Origin: Talinum fruticosum
Taxonomy: Eukaryota > Streptophyta > Magnoliopsida > Caryophyllales > Talinaceae
DNA length: 64,000 nt
Assembly: GCA_021018815.1 (NCBI GenBank)
Contig: JAITYX010000012.1
Location: forward strand, 4,141,001-4,205,000
Reading direction: 5' to 3'
Below, in pieces: positions 1 through 11,309 of this stretch (position 1 is the stretch's first letter; each line of letters starts with the position of its first letter). The notes below the pieces were generated by a model. That model searched no databases and was not told the origin of the DNA. It saw only the letters and a program-made list of their open reading frames with translations. The position numbers and the translations under genes are program-made.

Positions 1-530
1 TTAGGGGTCCCACAAACACGTGATTATCTCCTGATCCCTCCTGGTTTTTACTCCAAGGTTGGTTTTTACTTGCGTCTTGTGACATTCTACAAAACAAATA
101 TATTGGTTTTCTCCTTAGTTTATTCACCTAAGTAAGGCCTATATCACGATGTAGCTAAAAACTCACATAGGTCTTACAATAATTAAAAAGGAACGAAATA
201 AATAATAGGAAATAATCCTTAACGAAAAGGTGAATAAGTGACATCAAAGGTTATGCCCAAACCACACTATGTTCCAAATCATTAATTCCTACAGTACATA
301 CCTCATCCCGAGGTTAGCCTAGGTTAGCGAGCTAGGTCAAACCGCCGAAGTCCAAAAATATCATAGTCGACCATCAATATTAGTTAGTCCGGCTAGTATA
401 TACATAAATACATCCATGCTATCACCTACACAAATACGTACATCACATATGACAAAAGTCTAGCCAACAATACAAAATCATCCGGGCCATCATGGCCCAT
501 GGCAAAGAATAGAGGCTATACAAGCTTAAC
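1..530 (-). other. internal region of long-LTR element, no gene seen
   Basis: This stretch lies downstream of the acidic ORF relic on the minus strand and probably belongs to the same retroelement, whose PBS and LTR lie to the right. I see no coding frame, RNA gene or recognisable protein motif in it. The element runs off the left edge of the window, so its other LTR is not visible. Confidence 0.4.
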
Positions 531-1237
531 GATTCGTGGAGGGATCGTAGTCAAAGTCGCTAGGGTCGTCATCCTCCTCGGACTCGGAGCCGACGTACAC
601 AATTTTCACCTCATCCTCCTCGGGAGGTCCTCCACGAGGTCATCCATGACGGCATCCTCCTCATTAGTGTCAATAACCACAATCTCGGGTGATTTAGGGA
701 TGTCGATAAGAATGTGGGCTTCCCAGAGTCCTCGGAAAAGTTGGGGGTCAATGGCGGGGTTCGGTCTCCTCCTCTGGGTCCTCTAAAGGAGAGTCGGCCA
801 AGTGAGGCTCGGGTTCTGGTTCCGGGGAGGGGTGAGGTAGTTGGACTTGGGGTGGTGGTGCGGACAGCGTGAAAAGCTCGGGGAAAAGGAGAGGAATAAG
901 CTAAGAGGTGATCCCCTATACTCGAGCCATTCATGCATGAGCAACTCATGCGTGATGATGGCCCAAGCACCCGGGCCCTGAAATTTACCCCAATCCGCCC
1001 GGGGTTTCCTGTGGTGATGAAAACATGGTATCGTACTTTAAAGTGCCTCCATGGCTCTCTAAGTGGTAGGGTCCACAATAGACAGTGAGCTCGCACAAGT
1101 GAGCTATGGAAGGTCGAGAAAGGATCTTGCATGTGTGCGGCCATGCAGGTCTCAAGGTGGGATATGTGGTCAAGTATTAACGTTCCCGGTACCATTGCTA
1201 GGGAGTACCGGTCAATAGGCAAACCTGGAATTGACAT
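531..1237 (-). pseudogene. frameshifted first ORF of long-LTR element, Pro/Glu-rich acidic C-terminus
   Basis: The start is the ATG at 1237, about 210 bp inside the PBS, where the first ORF of a retroelement is expected. The first ~125 residues read in one frame. Near 860 the plausible frame shifts to a proline/glutamate stretch (PEPEPEPHLADSPLEDPEEE). A third frame near 640 gives an acidic tail (VYVGSESEEDDDPSDFDYDP) that stops at 531. The two shifts make this a pseudogene. I do not recognise the family. It could be a gag-like or accessory ORF of a Ty3/gypsy or large non-autonomous LTR element. No zinc knuckle, protease or polymerase motif is visible. The minus-strand call rests on the PBS and on the continuity of the acidic tail. 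Confidence 0.45.
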
Positions 1238-1444
1238 CTAAAACAACAAGGTCAAAGGTTAATCCACAATATCATATCACCAAAGGTGTTTAGAGTATTT
1301 AACATGATATAATTATTTTCATAATCAATACTTTCATACGAATGCATATAGAGGCATGCTAAGAAAATCACCCAAAGTTGCACATCATATCCCTAACTTG
1401 ACTCACACGAGACCTACACGGCTCACGAGTGTTCCTAATAATGT

Positions 1445-1458
1445 AGGCTACGATACCA
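1445..1458 (-). other. primer binding site of long-LTR element
   Basis: On the minus strand this reads TGGTATCGTAGCCT, close to the plant initiator-Met tRNA PBS (TGGTATCAGAGCC) with two differences. It sits directly after the inferred LTR end (GCGTTACGGT), which fixes the element orientation as minus and the LTR at 1462-4498 as the 5' LTR. Confidence 0.55.
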
Positions 1459-3054
1459 CAACCGTAACGCTCCCAAACCCCATAATCACTAGGTTAATCC
1501 TACGGACCGATTAATTAGTAATTAGCGCAGCAGAAATATAGGTTAGAGGCGTTACCGCCGCTCCAAATAAGGAACACGGCAACATTTAGATAGATTACGT
1601 GCCATACTTGATAAGGTCTGACTTCGAAAGTAAAACTTCCAACGAAAAACAACATAAGCAGAGAAAATAAAATACATGTCGTCAGGCTAATGACTTAAAG
1701 CGCAACCAAAATAACTCAAGACACGACAGGTCACCACGACTGTGAGCCCCTAAGACACTTCGGCCAGTAGACAACCTACTTCTTTCTCCTTTCGGAGTAG
1801 CTTTACTTAAAACAAAACAGATAAAACATTTTGAAGTAATGAGCCAAAGCTCAATACGCTTATCCATGTACTATAAATAATTAGGTGAAGATATATGATT
1901 TGACCGCATGCATTTCAATTCGTTTATAAATCAGACATGAAGAATATGTTAAAAAATTATTCATTTATTATCCGAGTGCCTCCTTACGATAATCGGTTTC
2001 CCTAAATATGCGCATACCCGGATCGATCGGCAAAGTTTGGTTGATAATGGCCAAATATATATGATATGATATGATAATGATATAACATGATTAATATGGG
2101 GCGGATCACATAATTAGGTGACAATAAAATTTGAAATGGTTCCTTTTTGACTAAGCAAACCGTTTTGGTGTTGATATAAACAAGTGGATTTTCGTAAGGT
2201 ACAAGCAATAAACGTACCTTAAATCATGGAAATATTCTTTCCGATCCCTTTGAAATTGCTGACTCGGATGAACGACGTGGATGCCTTAACAAAATAAAGT
2301 GTTTCATTAATAGGTTCAATACTCTTAGTAATCAAAGTTATTATCGTTATTATTACCATCACTATTGTTATTACTATTGTTATTACTTACATTATTTTCC
2401 TTTTTAACTTCCTATGACTAGATGAATTTATGAGGCAAAATCATTTTGTAGATTGATAAATTGGTTGGTTAAATTTTATAGGTTGAAGTTTTAAATTAAC
2501 ATTCGTAACTTGTACCAACCCCTCTTGACACGCAACATGATCATAAGGTTCTCTTGACTGTTTCCCCATAAAACACATACTGTGTTAATCGGTCCCTTCC
2601 TAAATTAAGTCTCTTACCCACCTAATTGTTTAATCCTCCAACGTTGTTTAATTCTTCACTTGGATATTTTATCCAATTCTTATAAATCGCCTACGTCAGC
2701 TTATTTTCTTAAATTCTCAACCTCATTTATTTTCTTTAATTTACTTCAATAATCCAAATCACTTCTTTCCTTTAACCCTCAAAATGACTTATTTTCTTTA
2801 ACCTTCCACAAAATTACTTATTGTCTTCAACTTCTTAAATCATTCAACTTACCTATTATCCTTAATTCACATTTTTAATCCATATCCCCATAGCACAACA
2901 TGCATGCCTATTTTTTTCTTAGACCCTCACATAATATTGTACTCTTTTAAAGTTTCATTTTAATATTTTTACATGCATGCCCATTTTAGTTAATCTTTTC
3001 CTCCAAAATTTTCTAATAAACTTGAATCATCATGAAAACCAAATTTCCTTTGCT

Positions 3055-3275
3055 GTGGAAGCCACCACAGACCTCCCCACAGCCAGTGGGTGTCAATGGT
3101 GAGCTCTAGAGGTCATCAAGGGCCTTCCCATGGTCAGTGGGCGCTTATGGTGGCCACCACGGGTTACCCCATGGCCTGTGGGAGCACCTGTGGTGGGTGT
3201 TTTGGGTCAATTAACTCGTTGTTGGCCACCACGGCCTGCCCCACAGGCTATGGGGGAACCTGTGGTTGGTGGCAG
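3055..3275. repeat. imperfect GC-rich repeats within the long LTR
   Basis: Units containing GGCCACCACGG, CCCCA(T/C)GG and CCTGTGG recur about every 70-75 bp, clearest at 3150-3200 and 3221-3272. Overlapping open frames across it are by-products of the GC-rich composition. Confidence 0.45.
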
Positions 3276-3942
3276 AGTCTTCCAAACTCCACTTTCTTAT
3301 GCTCTACGTATTTTGTGTTTGTGAGATATCTATGAAAGGTTTATCTTATAAATTTTCCATCATTGCAAGTATCATATTAGCTCACTAAAACTCATTAAAA
3401 GCGCATGCTAGATAATTAATTCTCATACCAAAATTTGGGCAACTCGAGTTAACGTTTCCAATCAACGATCCCCAAAAACATAATACTTGCTATGTAATAT
3501 GATTTTACACAATAATCCCTTGCATGTAACATCTAACTAATTATTCTTAAAAGTTAAAGAATTCATTAGTTGAAAGTTGAGGTTTTTACCCAAACCCACA
3601 AGAAAATGAGGTTTTTATGGGGGAAGGGGTGGTTGAACGGAGCTCCGGTGGCGGCAGGCGACGACCGGCAATGACTGGCGGCAGGCGGTGACCAACGATG
3701 ACTGGTGGCAGCGGCTGGCGGCAGTCAGCAGGCAGCAGCAGCTATAGCGGACACGATAGCAAAACTCGCGGTGGCTGGCTTCGCGGTGGCCGGCGGCTGG
3801 TGGCACGGTGACAGCTACCGGAGGAGTTGGTGGTGGTGGTGGTGGTCAGCCTGGCTGGGCAGTAGAGGGGGTTGAGTGAGGGAGGTGAGTTTTGTTGGGA
3901 AGGGAAACAAATGATGAAGGTGAGATTTTTGAGATGTTTGGG

Positions 3943-3953
3943 GTTTAAATAGA
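3943..3953 (-). promoter_or_regulatory. TATA-like box of the long LTR
   Basis: On the minus strand this reads CTATTTAAACC, followed by a CT-rich leader. In a minus-strand LTR this is where a U3 promoter would lie, about 550 bp from the LTR start. Inferred from composition and position only. Confidence 0.35.
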
Positions 3954-4169
3954 CAAAATTTTGAATATGAAAATCTCTCTCCTCAATCCGATTCCAACAC
4001 CTTTTTTTTTTTTCTAGTTATTGGGCCCTCTACTCTCTACAATCCCATATATCCTAATAGTTAAGCCCAAGTTAAAAGAATGTCGGTTTTAAGAATTCTC
4101 AACTTGAATAATTATTACAACCTTTAGGCGTGTGAATTATTATTATTATGATTCCGATAATTGTCTCCC

Positions 4170-4170
<1 letters not shown>

Positions 4171-4265
<95 letters not shown>
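4171..4265. repeat. (ATT)n microsatellite
   Basis: About 31 uninterrupted ATT units. The unit and a short flank (ATTATTATGATTCCGATA) also occur just upstream at 4139-4159, so the array grew inside an older duplicated flank. It produces a meaningless poly-isoleucine frame. Confidence 0.97.
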
Positions 4266-4370
4266 GATTCCGATACTTTATTTTCTTATTTATTTATTTA
4301 TTTATGACCAAGCGTCGTTATCATTATGCGAGTCCTGTGACACATAAAATGGCTACTTGTATAAGTACAT

Positions 4371-4374
<4 letters not shown>

Positions 4375-4405
<31 letters not shown>
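4375..4405. repeat. (TA)n microsatellite
   Basis: About 15 TA units lying roughly 95 bp inside the start of the minus-strand LTR. Confidence 0.95.
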
Positions 4406-4408
<3 letters not shown>

Positions 4409-4533
4409 CATGAGAAATGAAAGTGTGAATTGAAGTACACGCGTTCATTAATATTTATTAATCTTTGTTAATGCATTGGGTTAAGGTCGGGGCATTACGA
4501 GAGGATCTCACCATCCAAAGGTATAAAGATCAG

Positions 4534-6211
4534 ATGGCTCGGAACAATGGAGAGTTCGATGAAGGAAGATCATCTACCGGACCACCGAAGTTCAAAGAGT
4601 CAAACTTTGCCCATTGGAAGAAGATGATGGAATGTTTCCTGATGAACAACGATGAAGAAGTTTGGAACATCATCCAAGTTGGCAATTACATTCCAATGAA
4701 GACAAAGAATGCAACGCTTGTACATTCCAATGTGCTATTAGCACTGAAGAATACAACAGGGTCTCAACTCTGTGACACAACTAAAGAGGTGTGAGACACT
4801 CTTGTCAACACCTATGAAGGAACAAGTTAGGTAAAGCAAGTGAAGATAAGTTAGTATCTTCACAAATATGAGCTGTTCAAGATGGAGCCGGAAGAAAACA
4901 TCACTCAGATGTACATTCGGTTCACGAAATTACTAATAATCTCAAATCTCTGGGCATAAAGATTTCCCTCAAAGAGATGTCCAAAAAGATTATGAGATGT
5001 CTACCAAAGAAGAGATGGGGTCCTAAGGTGACAACCATTGAAGAAGCTCAGAACCTTTCTTAACTAAGGCCGGACGAGCTTATTGGCAAATTACTGACCC
5101 ATTATATTCATCCGGAAGAAGAGGATGCAGAGGTTAGCACCAAAAAGAATATCGCGTTGAAGGCCTCGAAAGCGGACGTGAAAGTCCGAGCTCCTCATAA
5201 TCAGAAGAGGACCCTATGGCACTCATAGCCCACGACTGCAAGAAAATTATGAAATACAAGAAGTGGGAAAAGAGGCTAAAGGATGAGTTCTACAAGAAAG
5301 ATAAGAAGGACAGAAAAGGTAAATATTCTTCACCTTCAAAGTTATCTTTATCTAAGAACTTTGGCTATTTTGAATGTGGCAGCAAGGAGCACATAGTCAA
5401 AGACTGTCCTAAGAGAAAGAAGGATAGAAAGAAGAAGGCTATGATGTCTACCTGGAGTTATGACGACTCATCTAAAGAAGATGACTCGAGATGACTTTAA
5501 GTGTCTTATGGCACCGACGGACTCGAAGTTGAATCGAGTAAGACAACAAGGACTCGAGATATTGATGAGGTAGTTGAATACTTTCTTAAATTTTCTAAAG
5601 TTGATATAGCACGATATATTTTCACTTTGGAAGAAAAGTCTAATTCGACTCTTTCCAGTTCAAAGAACAAATTGAGGCTTTTACTGATGAGAGCAATATT
5701 TTGAAAAATGAATTGGAAAAACTGAGACAAAATCTGAAAGAACTTAAGACCAGTACTTAAGCAAATGAGAGCGTGTGCGAGTCACTCGGAACGAGAGAAT
5801 GAGCAATTGAAAAGAAAGCTCAATGAGTCTCAAGAGCTAGTTTTAAAATTCACTCAAGGTCAGAAAAACCTTGATATGCTTTTAGGCTCTCAATGTGTCT
5901 CCTTCAGGAAAGAAGGACTTGGTTTTAATAAAGAAGAGGAATCAAATTCCTATTCTAATCTTTTTAAAAAGGATTCCGGGATTGTAAAGTTCAGGAAGGC
6001 TGAGCATGGTCCCATTCATACAAATGAATGGAGGACCAATCATAGACCAGCTTATAAGAAAAAGCCTTCTCCTCCAGTTTACAAAAGCAAAGATTTTCAA
6101 AAGAAAGAGACACGGACTCGGTTTTCGGAAGGAAGACTCGGAATCGGAGCGGACCCAAAATTATTCAAATCTGGGTTCCCAAAAGTGCTCTTCCTCATAA
6201 AAGAAACATAG
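4534..6211 (+). pseudogene. copia gag of element A
   Basis: The ATG at 4534 starts the conserved MARNNGEFDEGRSS, shared with copies B, C and D. The N-terminal capsid-type region (FAHWKKMMECFL, then YELFKMEPEENITQMYIRF) is split by stops at about 4793, 4830 and 5062. The zinc knuckle near 5365 reads YFECGSKEHIVKDC: the first CCHC cysteine is now tyrosine, so it is probably non-functional. A coiled-coil-like segment (5765-5890) and a basic tail follow. In the family this protein packages element RNA in virus-like particles. At least four stops or frameshifts make it a pseudogene. Confidence 0.85.
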
Positions 6212-6289
6212 TAAAGGGAGTTATTGGGTTCGTAAGAGGAAGTGAGAAGGGTTAGTTTGTTTCTGTCTTGTAGGTAACAGAAGAAGAAA

Positions 6290-7800
6290 AAGGGTCATTG
6301 GTACTTAGACGGTGGTTGCTCACGCTACATGTCGGGAGATTCAAGACTCTTCTCTAAGCTAGAAGATCCGAAAGGAGTAAAAGTCACATTTGGAGATAAC
6401 AACAAAGGCAAGATAGTAGGGATTGGAAAAATTGGTGAAGGAAACAACACGGTCAGCCTAGTCTACCTTATCAAAGGACTCAAGTACAATCTCCTTAGCA
6501 TTTCTCAAGTATGTGACAAAGGTCAAGAGGTAATGTTCACTCGGACCAACTGCTACATCTCCGATGCAGCAATGAGACTAAGCTCTCATGTCCGAGGTCA
6601 GGTAACACTTACATTATTCCTCTGTCGATTCAAGTAAGAATTTATCTTGTTTAAAAGCATCGGTGAATGATGATTCATGGATCCGGCATCTTAGACTAGG
6701 TCATATCAGCTTGCATACTATCAAGAAACTTGCATCTCATAGATTGGTCAGGGATCTACCTAATTGTGCATTCAAAAAGGATAAAATCTGTGAGGCATGC
6801 ACAAAAGGTAAGCAAGTCGGATCATCTTTCAAGCCACTCAAGACTGTATCTACATCCAAAATGCTTGAATTGCTTCATATGGACTTGTGTGGTGAAATTC
6901 TCGTGAAAAGTCTTGGAGGTAAATCGTATGTACTTGTTGTTGTTGATGATTTCTCATGATTTACTTGGGTGTGTTTTCTTAAGAAGAAGAATGAAGCCTT
7001 CAAAGAGTTCACTAAGCTCTGCAAAAAATTCAAGTGGAGTCTCAAACTCGGATAAGAAGGATCGAACCGACCATGGAAGGGAGTTCGACTAATCGGAATT
7101 TGCGGACTTACGTGACAAGAATGACATTTCTCACAACTTTTCTGCACGTAGAACTCCTCAATAGAATGGAGTTGTGGAGAGAAAGAATAGAACCTTTGAA
7201 GAAATAGGAAGGACTATGACGATTGAAAATGATCTACCTTACTATTTCGGCTTGTGGCGATCAACCCGACAAATTACACACTCAACGGATGCCTCATTAG
7301 ACCCATCATGAAGAAAACACCCTACGAGCTTCACAAAGGGAAGAAACCCAACATCTCCTACTTTAGATCATTCAGGTGTAAATGTTTTGTCCACAACAAT
7401 GGTAAGGAGCATCCGACTAAGTTTGATGGTAGGTCAATGAAGGTATATTTCTCGGTTATTCATCTCATAGCAAAGCTTATCGAGTTTTTAATAAAAGAAC
7501 TAACAAAGTGAAAGAAAGTATCCACGTTGTCTTTGATAAAATTGATCTTGGCAGGATAAGTGAATCCACATACTCAAATATTAGACTCAATAGAGATGAA
7601 GATGACATTGCTGAAACTAAGCTTAGAAAAAGTCAAAACAGGATTACTAAGGCAACTCGAACGGAGCAACTCGGAATGTTCGACTCGGATCGAACAAACT
7701 CAAGAGCCGGATCAGAATGCTTGAAGAATAAGTCAATGAGACTCAGCAAGATCAACCAACCGAAGATCAGCCTGTTCAACCAACAAACCTGATAAATCAA
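6290..7800 (+). pseudogene. copia protease, GAG-pre-integrase and integrase of element A
   Basis: The aspartic protease begins HWYLDGGCSRYMSGD near 6300; the catalytic D-S-G is D-G-G here, which should impair activity. The GAG-pre-integrase domain at 6663-6860 retains WIRHLRLGHIS and the CEAC zinc-ligand pair. The integrase core starts with LLHMDLCGEI near 6870 and the VVVDDFS segment, followed by a stop at 6957. A decayed second half carries NGVVERKNRT-like sequence near 7170 and the YELHKGKKPNISY block. In an active copy this polyprotein is cleaved by its own protease and the integrase inserts cDNA. Stops and frameshifts rule out activity. Confidence 0.85.
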
Positions 7801-7809
7801 AGGACAGAG

Positions 7810-8694
7810 TTTTCCGAGTTGATGAGATAGGAACTCCAAATGAGTATGATGAGAGAACTCAATTTCTTTCTTGGTCTACATATCAAACAAGACAAGGATG
7901 ACATTTATGTGCATCAATCCAAGTATACCTAGGAGCTTTTGAAGAAGTACAAACTACAAGAGGTGAAGCATGCAACACCACCTATGAGTAGCGATGCAAG
8001 CTGGACTCGGATGAGAAAGATAAAGCGATAGATCGAAACTCTACAGAGGTATGATCGGATCTCTACTTTATCTCACATCTAGTAGGCCATATATCATGTT
8101 TAGTGTTTGCCTATGTGTAAGATTTCAGGCTAATCCAAAAGAATCACATCTCACTACAGTGAAGAGAATTTTCGAGATATCTTGCAAGGACTCGGAATCT
8201 TGGTCTATGGTTTTCAAAAGACTCGAAATGACTCTCAGTGGATACTCGATGCTGACTACGCTGGATACAAAGTTGATAGAAAGTGCACATCAAGAGCATG
8301 CCAAATTCTAGGTCAATCTCTTATCTTGTGGCACTCAAAGAAGCGAATTCGTTGCTTTGTCAACTGCCGAAGCTGAATACATTGCGGTTGGAGCGTGCTT
8401 GTGCTCAAATTATGTGGATTAAGCGAAGCACTTGAAGGATCTGGGACTGTCAATCAAATCTATCCTAATCAAGTGTAATAATTAAAATGCAATTAACATT
8501 ACTAAGAATCCAGTTCAACACTAAAAAACAAAGCATATTGAGGTCGGATATCATTTTACGAGAGACCATTATGAGAAAGGTGATATTGAACTTGAATTCA
8601 TTCCTACGAAATTTCGGTTAGTTGATATTTTCACTAAGCCACTTAGTGAGGATCAATTTTGTTTTGTTAGGAATGAGATTGGCATGATTATATA
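7810..8694 (+). pseudogene. copia RT tail and RNase H of element A, RT core deleted
   Basis: The integrase-RT linker passes directly into the end of RT (MRELNFFLG-type sequence near 7850). The RT palm, including the YVDD motif, is missing. Against copy C, the segment between about 19815 and 20590 has no counterpart. RNase H follows: GMIGSLLYLTSSRPYIMF at 8050, the ILWHSKK block near 8325, and the C-terminal VDIFTKPLSEDQFCFVRNEI to the stop at 8692. The frame breaks several times. Confidence 0.85.
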
Positions 8695-9281
8695 ATTTCT
8701 AAGTGCATTTTCCTTGCATAATTATGTGTTATATGCTTATTTTATTTTGTTTTAATAACAAATGGATCGAGTTGACCGAGTGAAACTGGGCTATGAGTTA
8801 TTAGGTCTCCGAGTGTTTTGAGTCACTCATAAACCATACTGAGTCGGACTCGGTTTTGAGCAAAATGGACATAAAACTTACGGAATTATGTCTAGATAAA
8901 TGGGGAATTTCGAAATATTTTTGAAAAGTCTTTCTTCTCTCTCTCTCTCTCTCTCTGCCGTGCGTTTCGATCGAGAGAAAATTAGCGGTTGGAAGAAAGC
9001 TCGCTGGAATTCTAGCCGTTGAAGAGCGAACGTCACACCTGTCCGAGACTGCCGTTAGAGCTTCAAGTCAAAGCTGAAAGACAAAGGTAATTTCTTTTCA
9101 CTATAAATAGCATCCCTTTACCTTCATTTCTTTACTTTACTCATTGCCTTCTTACTTTCTAAAATTCTTGCTTACTCAAATTCTCTCTCTCTCTCTAAAT
9201 TCTAAGTGCGCTCTCTCTCTCTGTCTCTCTCTTTGCTCTTTCTATCTCTTGTGTTCTCTCGATTTCTCGAAAAATCTCACC
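8695..9281 (+). other. spacer between pol and third ORF of element A
   Basis: Non-coding. It holds a (CT)n run at 8937-8957 and the TATA-like box and CT-rich leader annotated separately. It has no protein-like frame. Confidence 0.6.
9101..9110 (+). promoter_or_regulatory. candidate internal TATA box upstream of the third ORF (element A)
   Basis: CTATAAATAG followed by CATCC lies 181 bp before the ATG at 9282, with CT-rich tracts between (9181-9245). The same arrangement occurs in copies C and D and in altered form in E. A promoter here would transcribe the third ORF separately from gag-pol; this is inference. Confidence 0.5.
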
Positions 9282-10900
9282 ATGCCTACAAGAGGTTCAA
9301 CACCTAATTTGTCTGGGGTTTGCTACCGGAAGCCCCTCACCAAAACTCCTCAAGAGGGTACTTCTAATCCCTCTAAGATCTTTTCACCCAACATCTCACG
9401 TTGGATGACAAATTCATTCCAACCACCTCATTTTCGTGGTTGCAGCACATAAAGAGCACTTGGAGTGTACAATTTCTTATGCTTTAGTGAATTTATTTAT
9501 CTTGAACTCGTTGTCGAGTTCTACTCTAATATGTCTTACTCGAGGGAGTCATTACCTCATGAGTTGAAGAGAAGGTTGTTCGTGTCAACCTCTCTCTTCT
9601 TCGGAGAATTTTCAAAGTCTCTTATCATCCCATCCCATTTACGGAGATTGCTGATGAATTCTTTGAGAAGTACGCCAAGGAGGTCCTTGAGTCACGCAAA
9701 AATTTCTCGGTGACTCGGATGAAGACCGAGGCCGGACTACTCTGTTTTCTTTTGATGAGAACATTCTTCTCTCATCATTCTAGCAAAGAGAATCCCAATT
9801 CCAAGATTCTCAAAGCTTTATTTGATATTTTAGAGGGCTACGATGCATACCTCTTCCCCTCTATTATTGAGTAGATGGCCTCCGTGCTAGCTCGATCCAA
9901 AAAATCTGCTCTATTTCCCTTCGGATCCCTTCCGATTATAATCTTCAATCGGTTTAAGGTTCCCCTCCCCTCGGATCCAAATGCGGTTTCGAGGCTGCCA
10001 TAGTGGTTGGCGAAAGGAGCTTACGGGTTATGAATATCGGGAGTTGGGTCCATGTGTCCGAGTTGAAACCTCCTTCGCCCCCTTTCACTCGGACTCAGAT
10101 TGTTATACCATTTCCTCCTCCCTCCGCTGGTCCCTCTACTTCTCAACCACCTCCTACAGCCTCTGCTGCTATGTTTACCGTATTAGTAGACAAAATCTCT
10201 TTTGTGTCCGAAGAACTTCGAGACACCCTCCGCTTTGTCAAAGCTGTCCTTCAAGGCTCGATGATAAACCGGAAGACTAGCCGAGTCTCGGATCCAGGAG
10301 AACCGGGATCTATTGATCGAGCTAAAGGGCATCATCAATGAGCAGAGCTTCAACTTCTCCAAGAAGGCTGATCCAAGGTTGCCCAGGACCCGAAACTTCG
10401 GATACTTATGAGGAGTCCTCTAGTCTAGCCAAGTCTCCCAGTGAGGTCGAAGAAGAAGAAGCTACGAGTAGACATAGCTTAGCTCGAGGAGGAGAAGGAA
10501 GAAGAGAAGGAAGAGGAAAAGGAGGAAGAGGAGAAAGAGAAAGAAGCAGGCCGCTCAACTTGAGGGCCAAGGTGTAGCAGTCCACGAACCGGAGCGATCT
10601 CCTTAGATGACGATCATAGTAGGTCGGAAGAAGCTGGGGATTTTGGTCATTCCGCAGCTGTTAAGTCGAAGCACCTCCCTCTGCTGTCTTCCGGGAGGAT
10701 GAGCCTGAGGAAGATATGCCCTCGGCTCAAACGACTAGGACGGAGCAACTTCCGGACATCCCCGTGCTTGTCGCCGCCACGATCATCCACCTCCTCTCAA
10801 GCATATCGGCGCCGGCGCCCTACTCGTCCCTCCTCCTCCCGACAGCAAGCCCCTCCTTCTTATTCTATTTTCTTTTCTTTTTTTTTGTCCAACATTAATT
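9282..10900 (+). pseudogene. third (envelope-position) ORF of element A
   Basis: It starts at the ATG at 9282 (MPTRGSTPNLSG). A conserved domain follows with FLCFSEFIYLELVVEFYSN (9470-9530), ADEFFEKYAKEVLESRKNFS (9650-9710) and KENPNSKILKALFDILEGY (9785-9840), then a helical segment (VSEELRDTLRFVKAVLQ) and an acidic/basic C-terminus. The domain resembles what is annotated in plants as a putative plant transposon protein (Pfam Transposase_32, from memory). It occupies the position of the envelope-like ORF of Sireviruses, but I see no signal peptide or convincing membrane segment. Function is unknown. Several frameshifts and a stop near 9871 disable it. Homologous regions occur in C, D and E. 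Confidence 0.7.
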
Positions 10901-11291
10901 ATACTCATTCCATATTTTCTTCTCTCTTTTGACGAAATGCTAGGGGGTGAAATATCGGAAACTTGATGTTGTGTTTAGGGGAGCTCACCCTCTTTTTTTT
11001 TTTTTTTTTGGCAATGAATGAATGAATATTTTCTTTCCGAATAGACTTATTTTTGAGTTACATGTTTCTAAGTTAGATATTTGTTCTTACTTTTCTCGCT
11101 CTAATATAATATGTTCATTTCTTTACTATGATGTGTTATCCACATAAGCTGTTATGAGTGATGATATTATACGCAATGCATTTTTAAGCATGGAATGCTT
11201 CTCATTCGTCACTCCTCGTTCGATATGTTCTGCATAGTGAAAATGAAAACTCATGTTTCGCACTAACAAGTTTCTATGTGTGGAATGCCTT
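10901..11291 (+). other. 3' non-coding spacer of element A
   Basis: AT-rich spacer between the third ORF and the PPT, with a poly-T run at 10992-11010 and (TGAA)n at 11015-11027. No gene is seen. Confidence 0.6.
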
Positions 11292-11309
11292 TCATAAAAA
11301 GGGGTAGAT
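11292..11309 (+). other. polypurine tract of element A
   Basis: CATAAAAAGGGGTAGAT ends directly at the first base of the 3' LTR (TGAAGACTCGG). The same tract (AAAAGGGGAGAT) precedes the 3' LTRs of copies C and D. It primes plus-strand DNA synthesis. Confidence 0.85.

Larger units (their letters stand above)
1462..4498 (-). mobile_element. 5' LTR (~3.0 kb) of a minus-strand LTR retrotransposon
   Basis: Read on the minus strand, the segment begins near GTAATGCCCCGACC (4498) and ends with GGGAGCGTTACGG (1462). These are imperfect inverted termini of the TGTAACGCCC type seen in many plant LTR elements. A PBS follows directly. The right boundary cuts into the leader of copia element A, so this element most likely inserted there. 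Inside are a TATA-like box, a GC-rich transcribed-side block, a proline/serine-poor AT-rich tract and two microsatellites. No ORF in it looks real. The terminal dinucleotides are decayed, so the ends are good to a few bases only. A large LTR with a small non-polymerase ORF would fit a LARD-type or Ogre-type element. Confidence 0.5.

Noticed and set aside
3090..3335. Overlapping open frames on + and - in the GC-rich part of the long LTR (3090-3335 and 3615-3806)
   Set aside because: They follow imperfect GC-rich repeats, lack motifs and occur in a non-coding LTR.
4132..4347. 71-residue poly-isoleucine open frame
   Set aside because: It is the (ATT)n microsatellite read in one frame.
4171..4405. 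Centromeric or satellite array
   Set aside because: Only short microsatellites and small tandem repeats are present; no 150-180 bp monomers recur.
9282..10900. Calling the third ORF a true envelope gene
   Set aside because: The position fits, but no signal peptide, cysteine pattern or membrane anchor is visible; it is described by position only.
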